DNA of 5,577 bases from contig DASVUC010000139.1 in NCBI GenBank assembly GCA_036387255.1, positions 1 through 5,577 on the forward strand, written 5' to 3'. Of the stretch, positions 1 to 5,541 are shown in pieces. A model generated the notes under the pieces. The model was not told the DNA's origin. It did not search any database and saw nothing but the letters and a program-made list of their open reading frames with translations. The translations under genes were made by a program, and so were the position numbers. Origin of the DNA: DASVUC01 sp036387255. GTDB lineage: Bacteria; Planctomycetota; Phycisphaerae; Tepidisphaerales; Tepidisphaeraceae. Position 1 is the first letter of the stretch; each line of letters starts with the position of its first letter.

Positions 1-1569
1 GACAATCACCACGGAACGCACGTGGCCGGGACGATCTCCGCCAGCGCGGACAACGGCATCGGCGTGGCGGGCGTGAACTACAACGGCAGGATCATGGCGC
101 TGAAGTTCCTGGACGCCAGCGGGAACGGCTCGCTGTCGGCGGCGATCAGCGCGATTAACTACGCTACGAAGATGAAGGCGCAGTACGGCGTGAACGTGCG
201 CGTGCTGAACAACAGTTGGGGCGGCGGCGGGTACACGCAGTCGCTGTATGACGCCATCAAGGCTTCGGGGAACGCGGGGCAGATCTTTATCGCGGCGGCG
301 GGAAATGGCGGCGCGGACCAGGTGGGCGACAACAACGACACGGTTGCGAATTATCCGAGCAACTACGACCTGCCGAACGTCGTTGCCGTTGCGGCAACGG
401 ACAAGTACGACCGGTTGGGATCGTTCTCGAACTATGGCGCGACGACGGTGGATCTTGCGGCGCCGGGCGTGGACGTTTTGAGTACGTTCCCGAATGGACA
501 GTATGCGTACCTGAGCGGGACGTCGATGGCGACGCCGCATGTTGCCGGCGCGGCATCGCTGGCGTTCAGCTATGCACCGAATGCTTCGGTGGCGGATGTG
601 AAGAGCGCGCTGATGAGCGGCGGGGACAGCGTCTCGGCACTGGCGACGAAGACGGTGAGTGGTAAGCGGTTGAACCTCCTGGGCACCTTGCAGAATCTGC
701 CGAAGGCGCCGAGCGCGCCGACAAGCCTTGCGGCGGCGGCATCGGGGACGAGCATCACGCTGAGCTGGTCGGATCAGTCGAGCAATGAGCAGTCGTTTGT
801 GGTGGAGCGATCGACGGGCGGCGGCGCGTTCGCCCAGGTGGGCACGGTGGGGGCGAACGTGACGAGCTTTACGGATTCGGGTTTAGCCGCTTCGACGACC
901 TACACCTACCAGGTGAAGGCGGTGAACGCGGTGGGATCGTCGGGCTATTCAAACACCGCTTCGGCGACGACGGACGCGGCGGTGACGGTTAATCCCACGC
1001 CGATACCGACACCGACGCCCACACCCACGCCGGTGACGGGTGACGGGCTAGCGGCGACGTACTTCGACAACAAGGACTTTACCGGCAAGTCACTGTCCCG
1101 CACCGATGCGGGCGTGAACTTCAACTGGAGCACTGGCGCCCCGGTGAGCGGATTCGGCAGCGATACGTTCTCGGTCCGCTGGAGCGGCTATGTGGTGCCA
1201 ACGCAAACGCAGACGTACACCTTCTCCGCGCTGGTGGATGACGGGGCGCGGCTTTGGGTGAACAACAAGCTGCTCGTGGACAAGTTAACGGCAAAGGCTG
1301 GCGAGTATTCGGGCTCGATCGCTCTGACGGCGGGACAGGCGTACACGATCAAGATGGAATACGTGGAGAACACGGGCAAGGCGCAGGCGAAGCTTTCGTG
1401 GTCGACGCCGACGCTGGCGAAGCAGGTGATTCCACAGTCACAGCTGTATACGACGGCTCCGACGACGAGCGTGGCCGTAGCGAATGTGGAGCCGGGGACG
1501 GTCTTTTCTTCAACGAGTATTCATTCCGTCGCGGGTGATCTGCTGAATGATGATGCGGCAGTTGCCTGA
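1..1569 (+). CDS. Secreted subtilisin-like serine protease with FnIII and PA14 domains (5' end missing)
   Basis: This is the 3' part of an S8 family (subtilase) endopeptidase, open from the window edge; 522 residues are visible. Numbering from the first codon, the catalytic His is H4 in HHGTHVAG, the oxyanion Asn is N102 in AAAGN, and the nucleophile is S175 in GTSMATPHVAG. The catalytic Asp and the signal peptide would lie upstream of the window. After the protease domain (to about 225) come a fibronectin type III domain (about 238-318), a Pro-Thr repeat linker (332-345) and a PA14 domain (about 348-480) that includes an Asp-Asp-Gly loop (D413-D414). PA14 domains often bind carbohydrate, so the C-terminal half may hold the enzyme on glycans or the cell surface. 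That role is inferred. A tail of about 40 residues after PA14 has no recognised sorting signal. A hairpin terminator follows the stop codon. The family call is secure; the substrate is unknown. Confidence 0.95.
   Translation, partial: DNHHGTHVAGTISASADNGIGVAGVNYNGRIMALKFLDASGNGSLSAAISAINYATKMKAQYGVNVRVLNNSWGGGGYTQSLYDAIKASGNAGQIFIAAAGNGGADQVGDNNDTVANYPSNYDLPNVVAVAATDKYDRLGSFSNYGATTVDLAAPGVDVLSTFPNGQYAYLSGTSMATPHVAGAASLAFSYAPNASVADVKSALMSGGDSVSALATKTVSGKRLNLLGTLQNLPKAPSAPTSLAAAASGTSITLSWSDQSSNEQSFVVERSTGGGAFAQVGTVGANVTSFTDSGLAASTTYTYQVKAVNAVGSSGYSNTASATTDAAVTVNPTPIPTPTPTPTPVTGDGLAATYFDNKDFTGKSLSRTDAGVNFNWSTGAPVSGFGSDTFSVRWSGYVVPTQTQTYTFSALVDDGARLWVNNKLLVDKLTAKAGEYSGSIALTAGQAYTIKMEYVENTGKAQAKLSWSTPTLAKQVIPQSQLYTTAPTTSVAVANVEPGTVFSSTSIHSVAGDLLNDDAAVA
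994..1032 (+). repeat. Pro-Thr codon repeat (interdomain linker)
   Basis: Thirteen codons alternate almost perfectly between Pro and Thr (one Ile interrupts), giving a low-complexity CCN-ACN tract. It encodes the extended linker between the FnIII and PA14 domains of the protease. Such tracts can change length by slippage and are a weak spot for short-read assembly. Confidence 0.8.
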
Positions 1570-1591
1570 CCGAACCCCATTGTCATCGACC

Positions 1592-1621
1592 AAAGCCCAC
1601 GGATGGCTGTCCGTGGGCTTT
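1592..1621. terminator. Bidirectional hairpin terminator between convergent genes
   Basis: A perfect 12-bp inverted repeat (AAAGCCCACGGA / TCCGTGGGCTTT) with a 6-nt loop starts 22 bp after the protease stop codon and lies 25 bp beyond the stop of the gene converging from the right. The A-rich and T-rich stem ends give a short U run on either strand, so it can serve both transcripts. The U tract is short (three), so termination strength is unknown. Confidence 0.8.
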
Positions 1622-1646
1622 CGTCTGCGCGCCGGTTAATGTGCGG

Positions 1647-2285
1647 TCACTTCTTCTTCGGCGCGAATTCCTGCTTGGATTGCTTGACGGCTTTGTCCAT
1701 GGCTCGCTGCTCCGGGATGGAGTTTCGGCCGTGGTCGGTGATCTCGTCGAAAAGTTCCTGGGCGCGCTGGGAGGGTTTTTCGATTCGGCTGAGGTATTTT
1801 TCGCAGACCTCGGACGCGACGCGCTTGATCTCGCCGGAGGCGTCTTTGTCTTTCACTTCGAGTTGTTTTCCGATGTATTGCTCGGCGACTTCTGTGGCGG
1901 CTTTGTCGGCGGTTTCGTAATAGAGCTCGGAAATGCTGCGATGCGCGTCTTCGTGAGCCTTGATCTTCGATGAGCCGTCCCTGGGGAGCCACTCGGTGAC
2001 GTCAAGGCTCAGCTTCACGCGCACGGCGACCACGGTGGTTTTGACGGGCTTGCCGTTGATGGTCTTGGTTTCCACCTCCACTTGAACGGCGCAGCCGAAG
2101 ACGGTCTCGGTGACGGCGGCTTCATTCTTGTTGAGCTTGGGCATGTCCTTCGGCATGTGCTTGGGATCAAAAGTGCGGATGGCAACGTTCGCGGCGGATT
2201 TCTTGATGACCGCGCCGTCTTCGGCGCGGGCGGCGGCGGCGATCAGCAGCAGGAACGACAGGGCGAGCAAGCCACACCGCTTCAT
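1647..2285 (-). CDS. Exported HExxH protein, putative zinc protease (DUF922-like)
   Basis: The product has 212 residues. The start was chosen at the ATG at 2285 because AGGAGA lies 8 nt upstream and the N-terminus is then a clear signal peptide: MKR, a hydrophobic core (residues 5-19), and a probable cut after ARA (residue 21). A longer in-frame reading to 2498 would overlap the upstream gene and lose this signal. The mature part carries HEDAH at 111-115, an HExxH zinc-protease motif, within a helical stretch (about 107-165) rich in Glu, Lys and Ala. Two cysteines (C65, C161) could form a disulfide outside the cytoplasm. The pattern recalls the DUF922 group of putative Zn-dependent proteases, but that is from memory and the third zinc ligand is not identified. 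It is the second gene of an operon with the HD-GYP gene, whose stop is 10 bp upstream. Proteolysis is a prediction; a non-catalytic envelope protein is possible. Confidence 0.85.
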   Translation of the reverse strand: MKRCGLLALSFLLLIAAAARAEDGAVIKKSAANVAIRTFDPKHMPKDMPKLNKNEAAVTETVFGCAVQVEVETKTINGKPVKTTVVAVRVKLSLDVTEWLPRDGSSKIKAHEDAHRSISELYYETADKAATEVAEQYIGKQLEVKDKDASGEIKRVASEVCEKYLSRIEKPSQRAQELFDEITDHGRNSIPEQRAMDKAVKQSKQEFAPKKK

Positions 2286-2300
2286 TGCAGTTCTCCTAAA
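2286..2300 (-). promoter_or_regulatory. Ribosome-binding site overlapping the upstream stop codon
   Basis: On the minus strand the sequence reads TTTAGGAGAACTGCA directly before the ATG. The TAG stop of the HD-GYP gene (2298-2296) is the first part of the AGGAG Shine-Dalgarno box. This fixes the start of the HExxH gene and suggests translational coupling, with ribosomes ending the first gene placed on the start site of the second. Confidence 0.8.
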
Positions 2301-3372
2301 TAACGTTTCGCTTGGTGAGTGAGATAAAGGCTTTGACGATCTCGGGATCAAACATCTTGCCGGCGCCTTCCTCCACCGCGGCGACGGCTTTGTCGCGCTC
2401 CCACGCGGGCTTGTAGCAGCGCGTGTTGCTGAGGGCATCGTAGACGTCGGCGAGGTGGACGATGCGGGCCTCGAGCGGGACTTCGCGCGCGCCGACACGA
2501 TCGGGGTAACCGGTGCCGTCCCAGTTTTCGTGGTGGCTGCGAGCGATTTTCCGCGCGCGCTCGAAGAAAGGTTTTTCGACGAGGATCTTTTCGCCGATCA
2601 CGGTGTGCTCCTGCATGACAGCGCGCTCGTCAGGCGTGAGCGGACCGGGCTTCTGGAGGATTTGGTCGGGGACGTGCATTTTGCCAACGTCGTGCAGGAT
2701 GGAGGCGTAGCCGATGTCTTCGGCGGTGCGAGGCTCCATGCCGAGCTCACGGGCGATCTGCTCGGCGGCGCGGCGGATGCGCATCACGTGGCGGCCGGTG
2801 TCCTGGTCCTTGGCTTCCGACGCGATGGCGAGCATGTAGACGGCGTCCAAGTGGGCATCGTGCAGCTCCTGCGTGCGCTGGCGCACCCGTTCTTCCAGTG
2901 CGTCATTGGAATTTTTCAGGTCCACGGCCTGCTCGAGGATTGTGTTGCTCAGCTCGGTGACGATGCGGTACTGGCCGCGGAGTGATTCTTCGACTTCCTT
3001 TTGCGGCGTAAGATCCACCACCGTGATGAGGCGATGGTCGGTGAGGATGGGCAGGCCGTGCAGCGTGGTGACGGAGATCAGCACGGGGAGCGGCTCGTTG
3101 TCGGGGCGCAGGAACGCGGCTTCATGATCGCGGTTCTCGTTGATCGAGGTCGCGATGTCTTCGAGCAGTTCGACGGGAGGGGGCGGCTTGAGCAGGTTGA
3201 AGATGGTTTGGCCGACGACCTGCGCGGGGTCGCGCTTGAGCATGTTGGCGAGGCGATGGTTGGCGTAGACGAATTGCCCGGCGGGATTAATCAAACCCGC
3301 GCCGCAGGTGAGGGCGCTGAGGATGGTGAAGGCAAAATGGGAATCGCCGCCTGTCGACACGCAGTGCATCAT
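2296..3372 (-). CDS. PAS/HD-GYP domain protein, predicted cyclic-di-GMP phosphodiesterase
   Basis: The product has 358 residues, with no signal peptide or membrane segment, so it is probably cytoplasmic. The order is a PAS sensor domain (about 16-122, including the FVYAN motif), a coiled-coil linker (about 125-175), then HD-GYP (about 176-356). The HD pair is H227-D228 in SILHDVGK and the GYP triad is 288-290 in HHENWDGTGYP. Other likely metal ligands are H195, H256, H280, H281 and D309. HD-GYP proteins hydrolyse cyclic-di-GMP to pGpG or GMP, so a PAS-sensed signal may lower cyclic-di-GMP. The PAS ligand is not predictable, and there is no receiver domain. The frame stays open to 3564, but that would overlap the divergent ferredoxin gene; the tandem ATG ATG at 3372/3369 was chosen, with no convincing Shine-Dalgarno, so the exact start is uncertain. 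It is first in an operon with the HExxH gene. Confidence 0.93.
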   Translation of the reverse strand: MMHCVSTGGDSHFAFTILSALTCGAGLINPAGQFVYANHRLANMLKRDPAQVVGQTIFNLLKPPPPVELLEDIATSINENRDHEAAFLRPDNEPLPVLISVTTLHGLPILTDHRLITVVDLTPQKEVEESLRGQYRIVTELSNTILEQAVDLKNSNDALEERVRQRTQELHDAHLDAVYMLAIASEAKDQDTGRHVMRIRRAAEQIARELGMEPRTAEDIGYASILHDVGKMHVPDQILQKPGPLTPDERAVMQEHTVIGEKILVEKPFFERARKIARSHHENWDGTGYPDRVGAREVPLEARIVHLADVYDALSNTRCYKPAWERDKAVAAVEEGAGKMFDPEIVKAFISLTKRNVI

Positions 3373-3462
3373 AGCCGGATGATCCCATGCGTTCCCACGT
3401 GACGAGTTCTCCGGCTGGCGAAGGCGGGTCGATGCGACGATGATGCGGCGGAAGGAGAGCAC
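3373..3462. promoter_or_regulatory. Divergent intergenic region between HD-GYP and ferredoxin genes
   Basis: This 90-bp gap must hold the start signals of both divergent genes. AAGGAGA at 3452-3458 is a strong Shine-Dalgarno for the ferredoxin. No convincing -35/-10 pair is seen in either direction. The inverted arms AGCCGG (3373-3378) and CCGGCT (3411-3416) and a CACGTG palindrome (3396-3401) are present but could be chance. Confidence 0.45.
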
Positions 3463-3828
3463 ATGCCCACACTGAAGGTTTCGAATGTCGGCGCGTTTGA
3501 GGTCCCGGCGGATATGCGGCTGGTGATTGCGCTGACGGATGTGGGGAAGGTCGATCAGCTTCATGCCTGCGGCGGCAATGCGCGGTGTACGACCTGCAAG
3601 GTGCAGTTCGTCGCAGGTGAGCCGGCGAAGATCACGCAGGCGGAAAAGGAGATCCTCACCAGCAAGGGGCTTATCAACACGGCTGGGCTGCGGCTGAGCT
3701 GCCAGATCCTGTGCGAGGGAGATATGGAAGTTCAGGTGATTTCGCGCTTGGCAGGATCGGGGCGGAAGGATGCGGGAGGTCAGCCGGATGCGCAGATCAC
3801 ACCTCCGGCGGTTTGGACGACCAAGTGA
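3463..3828 (+). CDS. [2Fe-2S] ferredoxin
   Basis: This is a 121-residue soluble electron carrier of the beta-grasp (Fer2) fold. The cluster ligands are C36, C42, C45 and C80, a C-x5-C-x2-C-x34-C spacing. That is closer to the adrenodoxin/ISC type and to ferredoxin modules of the CGGxxRCxTC kind than to plant ferredoxins (C-x4-C-x2-C). An extra cysteine, C84, follows the fourth ligand. The domain ends near residue 95; the last 25 residues are a Gly/Pro/Gln-rich tail that is probably disordered. The ATG has a strong AAGGAGA box 4 nt upstream. The gene stands alone, divergent from the HD-GYP gene, with no reductase or partner oxidoreductase in the window, so its redox partner is unknown. The family call is secure; a specific role such as Fe-S assembly cannot be read from the sequence. 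Confidence 0.93.
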   Translation: MPTLKVSNVGAFEVPADMRLVIALTDVGKVDQLHACGGNARCTTCKVQFVAGEPAKITQAEKEILTSKGLINTAGLRLSCQILCEGDMEVQVISRLAGSGRKDAGGQPDAQITPPAVWTTK

Positions 3829-3870
3829 TATCGGTGGGCGAAGTAAGAGTGATTGGTTGTTGAAGAAGAG

Positions 3871-3908
3871 CCCTCACCCTGCCCTCTCCCGGGTTACCGG
3901 GAGAGGGG
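3871..3908. repeat. REP-like dispersed palindrome, possible two-way terminator
   Basis: A CCCTCACCCTG lead is followed by a perfect 11-bp stem, CCCTCTCCCGG / CCGGGAGAGGG (3882-3892 and 3897-3907), around a GTTA loop. It sits in the 94-bp gap between two convergent genes. From general knowledge, closely similar CCCTCACCC-n-CCCTCTCCC hairpins occur as intergenic repeats in many unrelated bacteria. There is no U tract, so it would be a poor classical intrinsic terminator, though its position suits transcript-end protection. Copy number in this genome cannot be judged from one window. Confidence 0.7.
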
Positions 3909-3922
3909 AAGAGGAGAAGACG

Positions 3923-4303
3923 TCAAATCCGCCCGCGGCGGCGGATGCGGTAGGTGGCCCAGCCGACCATGACCGCCCCACCGGATCCGATGAACATTGC
4001 CGGTGGAAGCGGTGCGACCGGCGCGACGACATGGCCGCTCGGCTTGATCGTGCGCGACGTTGGTGGCGCTTGCGTTGCAGCGGGTCCGGCAAGCGATTCT
4101 GCTAAAGAGGGAAACCAGAGCTCGGGGCGATTTTCCGGGACGAGCTGCGGAGGAAGTACGTCGGCAAAGCTGGTGGCGCCTACTTCATCGGGCGCAGGCC
4201 GAGCGAGTGCGGACTCTGGCGCGGGCGCGGCGTCTGAGTGCCCATAGAGTCCGAACAGAAAAATCCCCAACGCCATCGCAATCGCGACGGACGCTGCACG
4301 CAT
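3923..4303 (-). CDS. Small exported protein with PEP-CTERM-like C-terminal sorting signal
   Basis: The product has 126 residues. The start is the ATG at 4303, preceded by AAGGAGAG; a longer frame to 4471 lacks such support. Residues 1-25 form a signal peptide (hydrophobic core about 5-20, probable cut after HSDA). The middle (26-98) is rich in Pro and Ala with no recognised domain. The C-terminus has three parts: PLPPA at 98-102, a Gly-rich hydrophobic segment (about 103-118) and a basic end, RIRRRGRI. This matches the layout of PEP-CTERM and VPLPA-CTERM signals, which an exosortase is thought to cleave before the protein is attached at the cell surface. No exosortase is in the window, so processing is inferred; a simple C-terminal membrane anchor is the alternative. 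The protein is otherwise unrecognised. The gene is monocistronic as far as can be seen and converges on the ferredoxin gene. Confidence 0.8.
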   Translation of the reverse strand: MRAASVAIAMALGIFLFGLYGHSDAAPAPESALARPAPDEVGATSFADVLPPQLVPENRPELWFPSLAESLAGPAATQAPPTSRTIKPSGHVVAPVAPLPPAMFIGSGGAVMVGWATYRIRRRGRI

Positions 4304-4344
4304 TTGCCTCTCCTTCGTCTCACCCGCCGGCATCAGTGAACGTA

Positions 4345-4366
4345 CAGCGGGCGCAACAGCCCGCTG
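4345..4366. other. Hairpin in the probable leader of the small exported-protein gene
   Basis: A perfect 8-bp inverted repeat, CAGCGGGC / GCCCGCTG, surrounds a 6-nt loop, with GTA/TAC able to extend the stem past a 2-nt bulge. It lies 41 bp upstream of the ATG at 4303 and would be in that gene's 5' untranslated region if transcription starts further right. It has no U tract on either strand, so it is not a standard terminator. Its role is unknown. Confidence 0.4.
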
Positions 4367-4421
4367 GCTACTGTTTCGCTGACACATCTGATCTAACGTC
4401 GTGTGATACAACAGTTCAACA

Positions 4422-4442
4422 ACCCACTCGGCGAGTGTGGGT
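4422..4442. promoter_or_regulatory. 21-bp interrupted palindrome, possible operator
   Basis: ACCCAC and GTGGGT arms flank a centre that also pairs in part (8 of 10 base pairs counting out from the centre, including the arms). It lies 119 bp upstream of the small exported-protein gene and 102 bp downstream of the repressor stop. The rest of the 241-bp gap (4304-4544) shows two 5-bp hairpins just after the repressor stop (4530-4544 and 4511-4524, without U tracts) and no convincing promoter. A protein-binding site is only a possibility. Confidence 0.3.
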
Positions 4443-4544
4443 ATTGAATCCGCCGAGCCCGCTTGGGTCAAGCCCCGTTGGTGCTTACCAACATCCTATA
4501 AGTTACTGATGCAGCGTAAGCTGCGTATCGCGCAGGAGTTGCGC

Positions 4545-5414
4545 CTAGTCCTCGTCGACGCGCTGATAGCGGAAAAGCGCCTTGTACAAGCCGGTAATTT
4601 GTTCGCTGGACACGGTTTGCGGGCGATAGCGCTCGTTGCGCGGCTGCAATCGGATGACCGCCCCCCCGCCGTCTTCGGTCTCGAAGAAGACGCGTTTGAA
4701 GGTGGTCTGGCCGTCGGCGAAACGAACGAAGCAGTCGTCACCGTTCTTGGGCGACGCCGACGGGGAGAAGATGACGATGTCACCCTGACGGTACTTAGGC
4801 ATCATGCTGTCGCCGTGAACGCGGGCGGCGAAGGCGTCGCGGTCTTGGAGATCGGGGCAGCTCACGTAATCGTCGGCGACGCCCTTGGGGTAGGAGAGAT
4901 CAGTGAAATCGCGGGGATATCCGGCGGAAACGCGGTTGATCACGGGCACCGCATTGGTGCCCACCTGCTCGACATTTCCCGCAGTGTGTTCGACAAGTTC
5001 CTGGAGAACGCCGCTGAGGAAGATGTCGTCGAGGTTGACGGGGGCGTCTTCCAACGTGGGTGCGGAATTGGTGGCGGAGGTTCCGCGCACTCGTTGAGTG
5101 CGGGCTATTGTGCTTGCGGTGTCGGGGGTTTCGGAGATGAGACCTGACCCCTTTTTCTGGATGAGCTTTGCGAGAACGGCGCGGACGTCTCGGGGGGTAC
5201 GCTGGAGGTGGGCCTGGGTGAGGAGTTCGTTGGTGGGGAAGCCGAGGACCTGCTCAAGTTTTTTGAGCTTTTCGTCGCTGGGGGGATTGGGGACGCGGCC
5301 GGTCTCAATGAGGGAGAGATAGGGCTTGGAGATGCTGGTTTTAGCGGCGAGTTCGTCGAGGGTGAAGCCCAACCGGCGGCGCTGGCGGCGAAGTTTTGTT
5401 CCGAGAGAGTCCAT
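4545..5414 (-). CDS. LexA/CI-like self-cleaving transcriptional repressor (HTH-XRE + peptidase S24)
   Basis: The product has 289 residues. The N-terminal XRE-type helix-turn-helix covers about 5-63 (LDELAAKTSISKPYLSLIE contains the turn and recognition helix). A linker of about 95 residues, rich in Ser, Thr and charged residues, leads to a C-terminal S24 domain (about 155-282). The nucleophile is S203 in HGDSMMP and the general base K240 in TTFKR, 37 residues apart, the same spacing as S119-K156 of E. coli LexA. A164-G165 in VSAGYP matches the Ala-Gly self-cleavage site. The likely mode is DNA binding as a dimer and inactivation by RecA-stimulated cleavage, as for LexA and CI. The linker is longer than LexA's, and the XRE head differs from LexA's winged helix, so it is a CI-type regulator rather than orthologous LexA. 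No phage genes lie nearby. The start at 5414 has AGGG 7 nt upstream, inside a probable operator box. Confidence 0.93.
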   Translation of the reverse strand: MDSLGTKLRRQRRRLGFTLDELAAKTSISKPYLSLIETGRVPNPPSDEKLKKLEQVLGFPTNELLTQAHLQRTPRDVRAVLAKLIQKKGSGLISETPDTASTIARTQRVRGTSATNSAPTLEDAPVNLDDIFLSGVLQELVEHTAGNVEQVGTNAVPVINRVSAGYPRDFTDLSYPKGVADDYVSCPDLQDRDAFAARVHGDSMMPKYRQGDIVIFSPSASPKNGDDCFVRFADGQTTFKRVFFETEDGGGAVIRLQPRNERYRPQTVSSEQITGLYKALFRYQRVDED

Positions 5415-5420
5415 GAGGGT

Positions 5421-5504
5421 ACCCTAACAGAGATAGCCTTTATTTCTCCAGAAGGCAAGGGTTTTATCTGACAAATCCCTAACTGCTGCGCCTGCTGTTA
5501 GGGT
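5421..5504. promoter_or_regulatory. Repressor control region with three CCCTAAC boxes
   Basis: ACCCTAACAG at 5421-5430 recurs as its exact reverse complement CTGTTAGGGT at 5495-5504, and a third copy, TCCCTAACTG, lies at 5476-5485. Boxes two and three face each other and form a 27-bp interrupted palindrome (5477-5503) with perfect 7-bp outer arms. Box one overlaps the Shine-Dalgarno of the repressor gene. The box is not seen elsewhere in the window. The layout suggests operators through which the repressor controls its own gene and perhaps one to the right. A weak promoter candidate for the repressor is TTGCCT (5458-5453) and TATCTC (5435-5430), 17 bp apart, poorly matched to consensus. Confidence 0.6.
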
Positions 5505-5510
5505 CTCCTA

Positions 5511-5541
5511 CTGCAACCTCTCGTGGGCACACGAGTTGCAG
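5511..5541. other. Bulged hairpin at the right edge
   Basis: CTGCAA pairs with TTGCAG and CTCGTG with CACGAG around a GGCA loop, giving 12 paired bases interrupted by a 3-nt bulge (5517-5519) on the left arm. It starts 7 bp right of the last CCCTAAC box. It could be a terminator or leader structure of a gene beyond the window, but no U tract follows on either strand. Confidence 0.4.

Noticed and set aside
1641..1973. Plus-strand frames opposite the HExxH gene (about 1603-1973)
   Set aside because: They are antisense to a signal-peptide-bearing gene and start within or beyond the terminator hairpin, without a ribosome-binding site.
2286..2498. N-terminal extension of the HExxH protein to 2498
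   Set aside because: It overlaps the HD-GYP gene, whereas the ATG at 2285 has a good Shine-Dalgarno and opens directly into a signal peptide.
2455..3402. Plus-strand frames opposite the HD-GYP gene (2455-2985 and 3001-3402)
   Set aside because: They are antisense shadows of a gene with complete PAS and HD-GYP motifs and show no domain of their own.
3373..3564. N-terminal extension of the HD-GYP protein to 3564
   Set aside because: It would run across the divergent ferredoxin gene and its ribosome-binding site, and the added residues are basic and without a domain.
3871..3908. CRISPR-like or integration-site repeat
   Set aside because: There is only one copy, with no spacer array, tRNA or integrase; a dispersed palindrome explains it better.
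4654..4668. Run of seven C residues as a possible frameshift site in the repressor gene
   Set aside because: The frame is intact on both sides and the S24 domain reads through normally, so there is no sign of recoding or error.
4437..5147. Long plus-strand frame (236 codons) opposite the repressor gene
   Set aside because: It is antisense to a gene with intact HTH and S24 catalytic residues, has no recognisable domain or ribosome-binding site, and is an expected by-product of GC-rich codon use.
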